Positions 1 to 7,664 of a stretch of 64,000 nt of DNA are shown in pieces. The notes beneath the pieces were generated by a model, which worked only from the letters and a program-made list of their open reading frames with translations, was not told the origin of the DNA and did not search any database. Source of the DNA: Acidovorax sp. T1 (GTDB lineage Bacteria; Pseudomonadota; Gammaproteobacteria; Burkholderiales; Burkholderiaceae_C). How positions within the stretch are numbered: position 1 is the stretch's first letter; every line of letters begins with the position of its first letter. Position numbers and translations under genes: made by a program. Where the stretch lies: positions 2,736,001 to 2,800,000 of the forward strand of contig NZ_CP021648.1 of NCBI RefSeq assembly GCF_002176815.1, in the 5' to 3' direction.

Positions 1-1017
1 GCGGGGCTTGACGTCAAACGCATAGTCGCGGTTGGCCTGCTGCTGGCCAGCCTGCAGCCGCATGGCCGCTGCCATGGCAATCATGGCGCCGTTGTCGGTG
101 CACAAATGCAGTTCGGGGTAATGCACACGCACCTTGTTCTGCGCGCAGGCGGCATTGAGCTGGGCGCGCAAATGGCGGTTGGCACCCACGCCACCAGCCA
201 CCACCACGCGCTGCAGGCCCGTCTGCCTGAGCGCGGCCAGCGTCTTCTTGACCAGCACCTCCACAATCGCTGCCTCGGTGCTCGCGGCCAAATCGGCTTT
301 GCGCGCCTCCAGCGCATCGCCGAGTTTTTTGGCCTGCGTCAGCACGGCGGTCTTGAGGCCTGCAAACGAAAAATCGAGGTTGCCGCTGTGCAGCAGCGGG
401 CGCGGCAGCTTGAAGGCCGTGGCGTCGCCCTGCTCGGCCAGGCGCGACAGGGCCGGTCCGCCCGGGTAGCCCAGGCCCATCAGCTTGGCCGACTTGTCAA
501 ACGCCTCGCCCGCCGCATCGTCGATGGTTTCGCCCAGCAGTTCGTAGCGGCCCACGCCGTCCACCCGCATCAGCTGGGTGTGGCCGCCCGACACCAGCAA
601 GGCGACGAAGGGGAACTCCGGCGGGTCGGCACTTAAAAACGGCGACAGCAAATGCCCTTCAAGGTGGTGCACGCCCAGCACCGGCTTGCCCAGTGCCGCA
701 CCCAGCGCGCAAGCCACACCCGCGCCCACCAACAGCGCACCCGCCAGGCCCGGCCCCCGGGTGTAGGCCACCACGTCCACATCGGCAAGGCGCTGGCCCG
801 CTTCAGCCATGACGGCCTCGGTGAGCGGCAACACGCGACGGATATGGTCGCGGCTGGCCAGCTCGGGCACCACGCCGCCATAGGCCTGGTGCATCTCGAT
901 CTGGCTGTGCAAGGCATGCGCCAGCAAGGCGGGCACAGCCACCCCGCCCGTAGAGCGGACCAGCGCCACGCCGGTTTCATCGCACGAAGATTCAATACCC
1001 AGGATCAGCAAGCTCAT
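1..1017 (-). CDS. tsaD: TsaD, tRNA threonylcarbamoyladenosine synthase subunit (C-terminus cut by window edge)
   Basis: TsaD transfers the threonylcarbamoyl group from TC-AMP to adenosine 37 of ANN-decoding tRNAs, together with TsaB and TsaE in the cytoplasm. Translated from the ATG at 1017, the protein begins with the family signature [16 protein letters not shown]. The metal-binding HHLEGH motif is at residues 117-122, followed by [10 protein letters not shown]. The frame stays open for 339 codons to base 1; family members are about 340-350 residues, so only a few are missing. It is divergent from nasT, and the roughly 157 bp between them must hold both promoters. The identification is firm. 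Confidence 0.95.
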   Translation of the reverse strand, partial: MSLLILGIESSCDETGVALVRSTGGVAVPALLAHALHSQIEMHQAYGGVVPELASRDHIRRVLPLTEAVMAEAGQRLADVDVVAYTRGPGLAGALLVGAGVACALGAALGKPVLGVHHLEGHLLSPFLSADPPEFPFVALLVSGGHTQLMRVDGVGRYELLGETIDDAAGEAFDKSAKLMGLGYPGGPALSRLAEQGDATAFKLPRPLLHSGNLDFSFAGLKTAVLTQAKKLGDALEARKADLAASTEAAIVEVLVKKTLAALRQTGLQRVVVAGGVGANRHLRAQLNAACAQNKVRVHYPELHLCTDNGAMIAMAAAMRLQAGQQQANRDYAFDVKPR

Positions 1018-1174
1018 GCCCCAAGTGTAAAACCCGGGGCCATCGCGGCCACGCCTGCAGTCTGAATGCGGGCGCAAAGCCCGGCGTGGCGACCACCAGA
1101 TTCACAGCCCGCACCAGCGCTGTGCACCATCCCGGCGCACCAACTTGTGGCGTAAATTTTGCTTACCATCTGGT

Positions 1175-1801
1175 ATGACCGACGCCCTGCGCATTGTGGT
1201 GGTGGCCCCCGACCTGGCCATTGCCGACCCCGACGACGAACACGCCGCCACCCAGGCCGAGCGCTCGCGGGCGCTGCGCATTGGCCTGCTGGAAAACAAT
1301 TTCAACCTCATCGCCACGCTGCCGGCCGATGTTTTTTTGAGCGAGCGGCTGGCCCAGCTGCAGCCCGACCTGATCATCGTGGACGCAGAAAGCGAGGCCC
1401 GCGACGCGCTGGAACATGTGGTAATGGCCACGCGCGACGCCCGCCGCCCCATCGTCATGTTCACCAACGATGAAGACACCACGCATGTAAAGGACGCCGT
1501 GGCTGCGGGCGTGTCTGCCTACATCGTGGCAGGGCTGGCGCCCCAGCGCATCCGCCCCATCCTGGATGTGGCCATGGCGCGCTTTCAGCACGAACAGGCC
1601 CTGCGCACCGAACTGGCCGACGCGCGCACAGAGCTCAAAGACCGCAAGACCATCGACCGCGCCAAGGGCCTGCTCATGCAGCGCCAGGGGCTGAGCGAAC
1701 AGGCCGCCTACGAAAAACTGCGCAAGACCGCCATGGACAAGGGCCTCAAGCTGGTCGATGTGGCGCAGCGCATGCTGGATGTGATGGACTTGCTGGGTTG
1801 A
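1175..1801 (+). CDS. nasT: NasT-type ANTAR response regulator (transcription antiterminator)
   Basis: This 208-residue protein has a receiver-like domain (about residues 6-140, with PDLIIVD supplying the aspartate strand). It ends in an ANTAR RNA-binding domain (about residues 145-203, beginning DRKTIDRAKGLLM). NasT proteins bind paired hexaloop hairpins in nitrate-assimilation leaders and prevent terminator formation. Two leaders of that type occur in this window, before nrtA and nirB. An in-frame upstream start exists, but the ATG at 1175 gives the usual N-terminus; no good Shine-Dalgarno is visible. The partner nitrate sensor NasS, normally encoded next door, is absent. The gene converges on the metQ-like gene across a shared terminator. 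Confidence 0.9.
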   Translation: MTDALRIVVVAPDLAIADPDDEHAATQAERSRALRIGLLENNFNLIATLPADVFLSERLAQLQPDLIIVDAESEARDALEHVVMATRDARRPIVMFTNDEDTTHVKDAVAAGVSAYIVAGLAPQRIRPILDVAMARFQHEQALRTELADARTELKDRKTIDRAKGLLMQRQGLSEQAAYEKLRKTAMDKGLKLVDVAQRMLDVMDLLG

Positions 1802-1863
1802 GGCGTGGGCCCATGGGCGCGTTGGCCGACCCAGCGGATTGAACAGGCATCCGTCCTGACAAA

Positions 1864-1889
1864 AAAACGCTGCCCGAAAGCAGCGTTTT
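1864..1889. terminator. Bidirectional terminator between nasT and metQ-like gene
   Basis: A perfect 9-bp stem (AAAACGCTG / CAGCGTTTT, 1864-1872 with 1881-1889) encloses an 8-nt loop. It has A-runs on one side and T-runs on the other, so it can end transcripts from both convergent genes. Confidence 0.8.
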
Positions 1890-1918
1890 GGATGGTATGC
1901 AACGAGGCCGAGGCGCGC

Positions 1919-2704
1919 TCAGAACGCAGGAACCACGGCCCCCTTGTACTTGTCCTGGATGAACTTCTTCACTTCCGGCGTGTGCAGGGCCTTGATCAGC
2001 TTGGCGATGTTGGCGTCGTTGGCACGGTCCGCGCGGGCCGCAACGATGTTGGTGTAGGGCGAATCTGCGCCTTCGATGAACAGCGCATCCTTGGTGGGGT
2101 TGAGCTTGGCTTCGATGGCGTAGTTGGTGTTGATCAGGGCCAGATCCACATCGGCCAGTGCACGGGGCAGCAGGGGCGCCTCAAGTTCCTTGAACTTCAG
2201 CTTCTTGGGGTTCTTGGCCACGTCCAGGGGCGTGGGCGTGAGGCTCTTGGGGTCCTTGAGCTCGATCAGCCCTTGCTTGGCCAGCAAGATCAGCGCGCGG
2301 CCACCGTTGGAGGGGTCGTTCGGAATCGCCACCGTGGCGCCATCCTTCAGGTCCTTCACGTTCTTGATCTTGCTGGAGTAAGCGCCGAAGGGCTCCACAT
2401 GCACCTTGCCATTGGGCACCTGCACCAGGCTGCTCTTGCGGTCCTTGTTGTAGCTGTCCAGGTAGGGCTGGTGCTGGAAGAAGTTGGCGTCCAGCTGCTT
2501 GTCTTCGACCGCCGCGTTGGGCTGAATGTAGTCGCTGAACTCCTTGACCTGCAGATCCACGCCCTGGGCCTTGAGCTGGGGCTTCACAAAGTTCAGGATT
2601 TCGGCATGGGGCACGGCCGTTGCGGCCACTTTCAGCACGTCGGCTGCATGGGTGCTGACGGCCAAGACTGCGAGGGCGAGTGCGGACAGGGTCTTTTTCA
2701 ACAT
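1919..2704 (-). CDS. metQ: MetQ/NlpA-family ABC substrate-binding protein (orphan)
   Basis: The 261-residue protein belongs to the MetQ/NlpA family, whose members bind methionine or similar amino acids for an ABC importer. It has a type I signal peptide ending near THA-ADV and no lipobox cysteine, so it looks like a soluble periplasmic protein rather than a lipoprotein. Family stretches such as QPNAAVEDKQLDANFFQH and LINTNYAIEA are clear. The ATG at 2704 is chosen over an upstream start because it opens directly into the signal peptide. No metN or metI gene is nearby, so its permease must be encoded elsewhere. The ligand is inferred from family membership only. Confidence 0.85.
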   Translation of the reverse strand: MLKKTLSALALAVLAVSTHAADVLKVAATAVPHAEILNFVKPQLKAQGVDLQVKEFSDYIQPNAAVEDKQLDANFFQHQPYLDSYNKDRKSSLVQVPNGKVHVEPFGAYSSKIKNVKDLKDGATVAIPNDPSNGGRALILLAKQGLIELKDPKSLTPTPLDVAKNPKKLKFKELEAPLLPRALADVDLALINTNYAIEAKLNPTKDALFIEGADSPYTNIVAARADRANDANIAKLIKALHTPEVKKFIQDKYKGAVVPAF

Positions 2705-2977
2705 GACAGGCTCTTTCGATGAATGAAGGCACGGCAGGGTCAAAAATGCGGGATAACCCTGACGCTTGGCGGCAAGTGTAACGACGAAAACGATCTAAAG
2801 ATGACTCTTTAGCTAATTTCTGATATAAAAATAGTGTTTTATATGCAATTCTCTGAAATCACTGTCGTTTGCACTCACTGGGCGCAACGGTGCGCTGTGG
2901 TTTTTGCCGTTTCTGTTTCTGCCTGCCGCCGCGCTCGCCTCACAACACAGCGACTTTCCCGCGCCCTGATGGTGCAT

Positions 2978-2994
2978 CGCACAACAGCGGTGCG
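2978..2994. promoter_or_regulatory. Candidate NtrC-binding site upstream of nrtA
   Basis: CGCACA-N5-GGTGCG matches the NtrC consensus TGCACC-N5-GGTGCA at most positions with the correct 6-5-6 spacing. It lies about 100 bp upstream of the sigma-54 promoter at 3092. A further half-site, GGTGCG, is at 2889-2894. This is a pattern match only. Confidence 0.45.
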
Positions 2995-3007
2995 CTGGCG
3001 TTCACAG

Positions 3008-3076
3008 GATTTCTGCATCAAATAGCTGTAAATCGCCCGTATTTATTACGCATACAGCTCCTAAATAAATAGCAAA
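3008..3076. repeat. Degenerate copy of the dispersed AGCGC palindromic repeat
   Basis: The stretch contains AATAGCTGTA and TACAGCTCC arms around an AT-rich centre, followed by AATAGCAAAC. It resembles the dispersed repeat family in overall layout but has lost the AGCGC cores, so membership is uncertain. It lies directly upstream of the sigma-54 promoter. The rest of the 2705-3091 gap holds no gene. Confidence 0.3.
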
Positions 3077-3091
3077 CACAATTTCCGCAAG

Positions 3092-3108
3092 CTGGCACAG
3101 GGCTTGCA
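3092..3108 (+). promoter_or_regulatory. Sigma-54 (-24/-12) promoter of nrtABD
   Basis: CTGGCAC-N5-TTGCA is an essentially perfect -24/-12 element, with the GG at 3094-3095 and the GC at 3106-3107 separated by exactly 10 bases. The predicted start, about 12 nt after the GC, falls near 3119, exactly where the first leader hairpin begins. The same element occurs before nirB. Confidence 0.8.
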
Positions 3109-3118
3109 TTGACAGGGT

Positions 3119-3249
3119 CAGACCCTCACAGGTCTGCATTGGCCACTCCGCCCAACGGCGGGCGGATGTGGTCAGAACCCGGACAAAGGCGTCCCCACCC
3201 GCGCACCGCTGCCCCATGCAGCCGGCGCGGTGTGAGGACGCCTTTTTTG
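3119..3249 (+). promoter_or_regulatory. NasT-responsive attenuator leader of nrtABD
   Basis: Hairpin 1 (3119-3136) is a perfect 6-bp stem CAGACC/GGTCTG with loop CTCACA. Four bases later hairpin 2 (3141-3173) has an inner CCGCCC/GGGCGG stem, a 6-nt loop AACGGC and an outer GGCCAC/GTGGTC stem. Loop positions 1 (A) and 4 (G) fit the ANTAR-target rule. A terminator follows: AAAGGCGTCC (3185-3194) pairs with GGACGCCTTT (3236-3245) before a T-rich run. NasT binding to the hairpins should prevent the terminator. Structures were folded by eye. Confidence 0.75.
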
Positions 3250-3274
3250 TTTTGCCACGCCCAAGGGAAGCCCC

Positions 3275-4519
3275 ATGACCGATCTGTTGAAAACCAGCCT
3301 CAACCGCCGCACCGTGCTGCAAGCCGCCACCGTGGGTGCGGTAGGCATCAGCCCCGCGCTGCGTGCGCTCGTCCACGCCCAGGGCTCGGACGCCCCGGAA
3401 AAAAAGGAAGTGAAGATCGGCTTCATCCCGCTGACCGACTGCGCCAGCGTGGTGATGGCCTCGGTGCTGGGCTTTGACAAGAAGTACGGCGTGACCATCA
3501 TTCCCACCAAAGAGGCCAGCTGGGCCGGCGTGCGCGACAAGCTGGTGAACGGCGAGTTGGACTTTGCCCATGTGCTGTATGGCCTGGTGTATGGCGTGCA
3601 CCTGGGCACGGCCGGCCCCAAGAAAGACATGGCGGTGCTGATGAACCTGAACCACAACGGCCAGGCCATCACGCTGTCCAAAGCCTTGGCCGACAAGGGC
3701 GCGGTGGACGGCCCGTCGCTGGCGGCGCTGATGGCCAAGGAAAAGCGCGAATACACCTTTGCCGGCACCTTCCCCACCGGCACGCACGCGATGTGGATGC
3801 ACTACTGGCTGGCGGCGGCGGGCATCAACCCGCTGTCGGGCGCCAAGCTGATTACCGTGCCGCCGCCGCAGATGGTGGCCAACATGCGCGTGGGCAACAT
3901 GGACGGTTTTTGCGTGGGCGAGCCCTGGAACCACCGCGCCATCATGGACGGCATCGGCATCACGGCCAACACCACGCAGGACATCTGGAAGGACCACCCC
4001 GAGAAGGTGCTGGGCACCACGGCCGAGTTCGTCAAAAAGCACCCCAACACCACGCGCGCCGTGATGATGGCGGTGCTCGAAGCCAGCCAGTGGATCGACG
4101 CCAGCCTGTCCAACAAAATGAAAATGGCCGAGACGATTGCCGGCAAGGCCTATGTGAACACGGGCGTGGACGCGATCAACCAACGCATCCTGGGCCGCTA
4201 CCAGAACGGCATGGGCAAGACCTGGGACGACCCCAACCACATGAAGTTCTTCAACGACGGTGCGGTGAACTTTCCCTATCTGTCGGACGGCATGTGGTTC
4301 CTCACCCAGCACAAGCGCTGGGGCCTGCTCAAGAGCCACCCCGACTACCTGGCCGTGGCCAAGCAGGTGAACCAGGTAGAGCTTTACAAATCGGTGGCCA
4401 GCGCCCTCAAGGTGAACGTGCCCAAGGATGTGCTGCGCACCAGCAAGCTGATCGACGGCGTGGTGTGGGACGGCAAGGACCCCGCCAAGTACGCCGACGG
4501 TTTCAAGATCAAAGCCTGA
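3275..4519 (+). CDS. nrtA: Nitrate ABC transporter, substrate-binding protein NrtA
   Basis: This 414-residue periplasmic protein belongs to the NrtA/CmpA family and would capture nitrate (possibly nitrite) for the NrtB/NrtD importer. The N-terminus carries a twin-arginine signal (NRRTVLQ at residues 10-16, then a hydrophobic stretch ending in HAQG), so it is probably exported folded by Tat. The body starts with VKIGFIPLTDCASVVMA, typical of the family, and contains CVGEPWNHRAI. The ATG at 3275 follows GGGAAG at good spacing. It is the first gene of the nrt operon, downstream of a sigma-54 promoter and an ANTAR-type attenuator. A cytoplasmic NasS role is unlikely because of the export signal. 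Confidence 0.9.
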   Translation: MTDLLKTSLNRRTVLQAATVGAVGISPALRALVHAQGSDAPEKKEVKIGFIPLTDCASVVMASVLGFDKKYGVTIIPTKEASWAGVRDKLVNGELDFAHVLYGLVYGVHLGTAGPKKDMAVLMNLNHNGQAITLSKALADKGAVDGPSLAALMAKEKREYTFAGTFPTGTHAMWMHYWLAAAGINPLSGAKLITVPPPQMVANMRVGNMDGFCVGEPWNHRAIMDGIGITANTTQDIWKDHPEKVLGTTAEFVKKHPNTTRAVMMAVLEASQWIDASLSNKMKMAETIAGKAYVNTGVDAINQRILGRYQNGMGKTWDDPNHMKFFNDGAVNFPYLSDGMWFLTQHKRWGLLKSHPDYLAVAKQVNQVELYKSVASALKVNVPKDVLRTSKLIDGVVWDGKDPAKYADGFKIKA

Positions 4520-4535
4520 GCAATAGGAGACCACC

Positions 4536-5480
4536 ATGGTCAGCGCCGTATTCCACTCCCCGCTGGAGCCCACGCCAGCCCCGCATGATGCTATTACAAA
4601 TATAGCTACCAGCGCACAACCAGCAAGCGCTAGCGGCCAAAATCACTTAAAACCAGCGACCCCGCCTGCCCCCCTGCCGGGGCGTGACTGGGCGGCCCGC
4701 TCGCGTGGCTTCTGGCTGGCGGTGCTGCCGCCGCTGTGCGGCCTTGGCTTGCTGGTGGGGCTGTGGGCGCTGGTGTCGGCCAGCACCGGCAACAGCATTC
4801 CCGGCCCCCACGAGACCTGGCTGCAGGCGCTGGAAGTGTTCCGCAACCCGTTCTATAGCAACGGCCCCAACGACCAGGGCGTGGGCTGGAACGTGCTGGC
4901 CTCGCTGCAGCGCGTGGCCGTGGGCTTCGGGCTGGCGGCGGTGGTGGGCATTCCGGCGGGTTTTGTGATCGGGCGCTTCAACTTCCTGTCGCGCATGTTC
5001 AACCCGCTCATCAGCCTGCTGCGGCCGGTGTCGCCGCTGGCCTGGCTGCCCATTGGTTTGCTGGTGTTCAAGGGCGCCAACCCGGCGGCCATCTGGACCA
5101 TCTTCATCTGCTCGATCTGGCCCATGATCATCAACACCGCCACCGGCGTGCAACGCGTGCCGCAGGACTACATGAACGTGGCCCGCGTGCTGAACCTGTC
5201 TGAGTGGAAGATCGCCACCAAGATTTTGTTCCCCGCCGTGCTGCCTTACATGCTGACCGGCGTGCGCCTGGCCGTGGGCACGGCCTGGCTGGTGATCGTG
5301 GCGGCCGAGATGCTGACGGGCGGCGTGGGCATTGGCTTTTGGGTGTGGGACGAGTGGAACAACCTGAACGTCAAGAACATCATCATCGCCATCTTCGTGA
5401 TTGGCATCGTCGGGCTGGTGCTTGAATATGCACTCATCAAGCTGGCCACGGCATTTACGTTCGAGGAAGTCAAGAGCTGA
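4536..5480 (+). CDS. nrtB: Nitrate ABC transporter, permease NrtB
   Basis: The 314-residue inner-membrane permease has about six predicted transmembrane segments from residue 58 on. Its cytoplasmic EAA-type loop lies around residues 205-245 (YMNVARVLNLSEWKIATKI). It starts 16 bp after nrtA, with AGGAGA before the ATG. The N-terminus is odd: about residues 18-38 (DAITNIATSAQPASASGQ) are encoded by a copy of the dispersed AGCGC palindrome, giving a longer unstructured cytoplasmic tail than usual. A start downstream of the repeat cannot be excluded, but the Shine-Dalgarno supports 4536. Specificity for nitrate comes from context and family. Confidence 0.9.
   Translation: MVSAVFHSPLEPTPAPHDAITNIATSAQPASASGQNHLKPATPPAPLPGRDWAARSRGFWLAVLPPLCGLGLLVGLWALVSASTGNSIPGPHETWLQALEVFRNPFYSNGPNDQGVGWNVLASLQRVAVGFGLAAVVGIPAGFVIGRFNFLSRMFNPLISLLRPVSPLAWLPIGLLVFKGANPAAIWTIFICSIWPMIINTATGVQRVPQDYMNVARVLNLSEWKIATKILFPAVLPYMLTGVRLAVGTAWLVIVAAEMLTGGVGIGFWVWDEWNNLNVKNIIIAIFVIGIVGLVLEYALIKLATAFTFEEVKS
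4588..4650 (-). repeat. Dispersed AGCGC palindromic repeat, in frame inside nrtB
   Basis: The segment reads ATAGCTACCAGCGC then AAGCGCTAGCGGCCAAAA, the reverse orientation of the family consensus (GGCC-N2-TAGCGCTT ... AAGCGCTA-GCAGCTATCAAAA). It is read through as codons 18-38 of nrtB without a stop. Confidence 0.75.
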
Positions 5481-5485
5481 CAACG

Positions 5486-5535
5486 CCGTTCGGGCTGAGC
5501 TTGTCGAAGCCTTTCGACACGCTCAAGGCGAACGG
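5486..5535. repeat. 50-bp imperfect palindrome between nrtB and nrtD
   Basis: CCGTTCGGGCTGAGC at the left and GCTCAAGGCGAACGG at the right form the arms of an imperfect hairpin, with TTGTCGAAG / CTTTCGACA continuing the stem. It occupies almost the whole gap between the two genes. Similar GTTCGGGCTGAGC palindromes are recalled as dispersed in related beta-proteobacteria; only one copy is seen here. Confidence 0.65.
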
Positions 5536-5549
5536 CAATGGAGAACATC

Positions 5550-6362
5550 ATGAATACATCTCTCACCACCAAGTTCATCGAGATCCAGGGCGTCGAGCAG
5601 ACCTTCAAGACCGCCAAGGGCCTGTTCCCGGCGCTCAAGGACATCCACCTCTCGATCGCCAAGGGCGAGTTCGTGGCCCTCATCGGGCACTCGGGCTGCG
5701 GCAAATCCACCCTGCTGAACCTGATCGCCGGGCTGACCACGCCCACCAGCGGCGCCCTGCTGTGCGCCAACAAGGAGATCAAGGGCCCCGGGCCCGAGCG
5801 CGCCGTGGTGTTCCAGAACCACTCGCTGCTGCCCTGGCTGACCTGCTTTGACAACGTGCATCTGGCGGTGGAACGCGTGTTCGGCAAAACCGAAAGCAAG
5901 GCGCAGCTGGCGGCCCGCACCGATGCGGCGCTGGCGCTGGTGGGCCTTGCACACGCGGCGCAAAAGCGCCCTGGCGAGATCTCGGGCGGCATGAAGCAGC
6001 GCGTGGGCATTGCGCGGGCGCTGTCGATGCAGCCGCAGGTGCTGCTGATGGACGAGCCCTTTGGCGCGCTCGACGCCCTCACCCGCGCGCGGCTGCAAGA
6101 CGAGTTGCTGGAGATCGTGGCGCGCACGCAGAGCACGGTGGTGATGGTGACGCACGATGTGGACGAGGCCGTGCTGCTGTCCGACAAGATCGTGATGATG
6201 ACCAACGGCCCCGCCGCCACCATTGGCGAGGTGCTGGCGGTCAACCTGCCGCGCCCACGCAACCGCGTGGCACTGGCCGAAGACCCGCGCTACGTGCACT
6301 GCCGCAAGGCCGTGATCGACTTTTTGTATACGCGCCAAGGGCATGTGGAAAAGGCGGCTTGA
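5550..6362 (+). CDS. nrtD: Nitrate ABC transporter, ATP-binding protein (NrtC/NrtD family)
   Basis: The 270-residue ATPase would energise nitrate uptake through NrtB. It has a Walker A GHSGCGKST, a signature ISGGMKQR and a Walker B LLMDEPFGALDA. It lacks the C-terminal NrtA-like domain of cyanobacterial NrtC, so it corresponds to the single-domain NrtD type. An in-frame ATG at 5538 also exists, but GGAG at 5540-5543 sits 6 nt before the ATG at 5550, which is therefore preferred. It is the last gene of the operon. A palindromic repeat separates it from nrtB, which might affect relative expression. Confidence 0.9.
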   Translation: MNTSLTTKFIEIQGVEQTFKTAKGLFPALKDIHLSIAKGEFVALIGHSGCGKSTLLNLIAGLTTPTSGALLCANKEIKGPGPERAVVFQNHSLLPWLTCFDNVHLAVERVFGKTESKAQLAARTDAALALVGLAHAAQKRPGEISGGMKQRVGIARALSMQPQVLLMDEPFGALDALTRARLQDELLEIVARTQSTVVMVTHDVDEAVLLSDKIVMMTNGPAATIGEVLAVNLPRPRNRVALAEDPRYVHCRKAVIDFLYTRQGHVEKAA

Positions 6363-6432
6363 ATTCCCACGCTACAAGGCGCGGCATCGGCACAGTGTGC
6401 CTCCATGATCGGAGGCACCCCCTGCCACACCA

Positions 6433-6456
6433 CCCGGCATGCGGGTCCGCACCGGG
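6433..6456 (+). repeat. Stable GC hairpin in the nrtD-dctP gap, possible mobile-element remnant
   Basis: CCCGG-CA-TGCGG pairs with CCGCA-CCGGG and is followed by CGGTTC. Hairpins of this kind followed by GGTTC are found in group II intron RNAs, so this could be a scar. No reverse transcriptase or intron end is visible. The remaining 233-bp gap between the convergent genes holds nothing recognisable. Confidence 0.25.
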
Positions 6457-6595
6457 CGGTTCAGGAGTTTGAGGTCAGGACAGGCGTGGCACTCCCAGTG
6501 CGTCAAAGTGTGCGATGGTCACTTTGCTCACTGTGACCAGCTCGCAGCGGGACTTGCACCCGCATTAGCGCTGCGGGTATATCCGCAGTGCTTGC

Positions 6596-7609
6596 TTACT
6601 TGCGCGCCGCCGCCACGGCGCCCTGCACATCCTTCCACAGGTCTTCACCCACATTGGCGGCAATGCTGGCATTCACGGCTGCAAGCTTGTCGCGCATGCG
6701 GCCCGCTTCGGCAGCAGACAGCTCGTTGACCTGCATACCCTTGCCCTTCAAGTCGGCCAGCGCCTTGTTGGCCTCTTCACGGGTGTCCTGGCGCTCGAAC
6801 TCGCGGCTCTTCTTGGCGGCATCGAGCAGCACCTTCTGTTCGGCCTTCGAGAGACCATCCCAGTATTTCTTGCTGACCAGCACGATCCAGGGGCCGTAGA
6901 CGTGGTTGGTGACCGTGAGGTACTTCTGCACCTCATAGAACTTGCTCGACAGGATGGTGTTGTAGGGGTTCTCCTGACCGTCCACCGTGTTGGTTTCCAG
7001 CGCCGTGAACAGCTCCGAGAACGGCAGTGGCACGGCATTCGCGCCCAGGGTCTTGAAGCTGTCCAGGAACACGTTGTTCTGCATCACGCGCAGCTTGATG
7101 CCGTTCATGTCTTCCAGCTTGGTCACGGGGCGCTTGCTGTTGGTCAGGTTGCGAAAGCCGTTCTCCCAGTAGACCAGGCCCACGAGGCCTTTTTCCTGCA
7201 GCTTGTCCATGACCTTCTGGCCCACGGGGCCGTCGAGCACCACATCGGCCTCCTTGGCGTTGTTGAACAGGAAGGGCGTGTCCCAAATGGCCATCTCCTT
7301 GGTGATGCCCACCAGCGTGGCGGTGGAGCCCACCATCATCTCCTGCGCACCGCCGATCAGCGCCTGCTGCATCTGCACGTCCGAACCCAGGGCGGCGGCA
7401 CCGATGGCGCGCACCTTCATCTTGCCGCCCGAGGCCTTCTCGACCTCTTGGGCGAACAGCTTGGTGGCGCGCCCCTGGTTGGAGACCTCGTTGAGGCCAT
7501 AGCCAAAGCGGATGATGCGCGGCTTGAAGTCCTGGGCGGCAGCCTGGAACGAGGCAGCAACAGCGGCCACCGACAGGGCGGCCAGCAGGGTACGTCGGAA
7601 AGTTTTCAT
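6596..7609 (-). CDS. dctP: TRAP transporter substrate-binding protein DctP
   Basis: The 337-residue DctP-family protein captures a carboxylate in the periplasm for the DctQM permease. The gluconokinase neighbour suggests gluconate or a related sugar acid. It has an N-terminal signal peptide with likely cleavage after QAAA. Family stretches include RFGYGLNEVSNQG and a GIKLRVMQNN motif in the position of the conserved ligand-arginine strand. The ATG at 7609 is chosen over an upstream one because GGAGA lies 5 nt before it. It is the last gene of a gntK-dctQ-dctM-dctP transcription unit, 55 bp after dctM. Confidence 0.9.
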   Translation of the reverse strand: MKTFRRTLLAALSVAAVAASFQAAAQDFKPRIIRFGYGLNEVSNQGRATKLFAQEVEKASGGKMKVRAIGAAALGSDVQMQQALIGGAQEMMVGSTATLVGITKEMAIWDTPFLFNNAKEADVVLDGPVGQKVMDKLQEKGLVGLVYWENGFRNLTNSKRPVTKLEDMNGIKLRVMQNNVFLDSFKTLGANAVPLPFSELFTALETNTVDGQENPYNTILSSKFYEVQKYLTVTNHVYGPWIVLVSKKYWDGLSKAEQKVLLDAAKKSREFERQDTREEANKALADLKGKGMQVNELSAAEAGRMRDKLAAVNASIAANVGEDLWKDVQGAVAAARK

Positions 7610-7664
7610 GGTTGTCTCCATTGGCAAGGGAAGAAAGGCACGGAAAAGGAAAGACGCAACGCTG

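Noticed and set aside
3275..4519. NrtA as the missing NasS sensor
   Set aside because: The clear twin-arginine signal and operon position with the permease and ATPase favour a periplasmic binding protein.
6363..6595. Possible tRNA or group II intron end in the nrtD-dctP gap
   Set aside because: A GC hairpin followed by GGTTC is present, but no cloverleaf, CCA end, domain V or reverse transcriptase was found.
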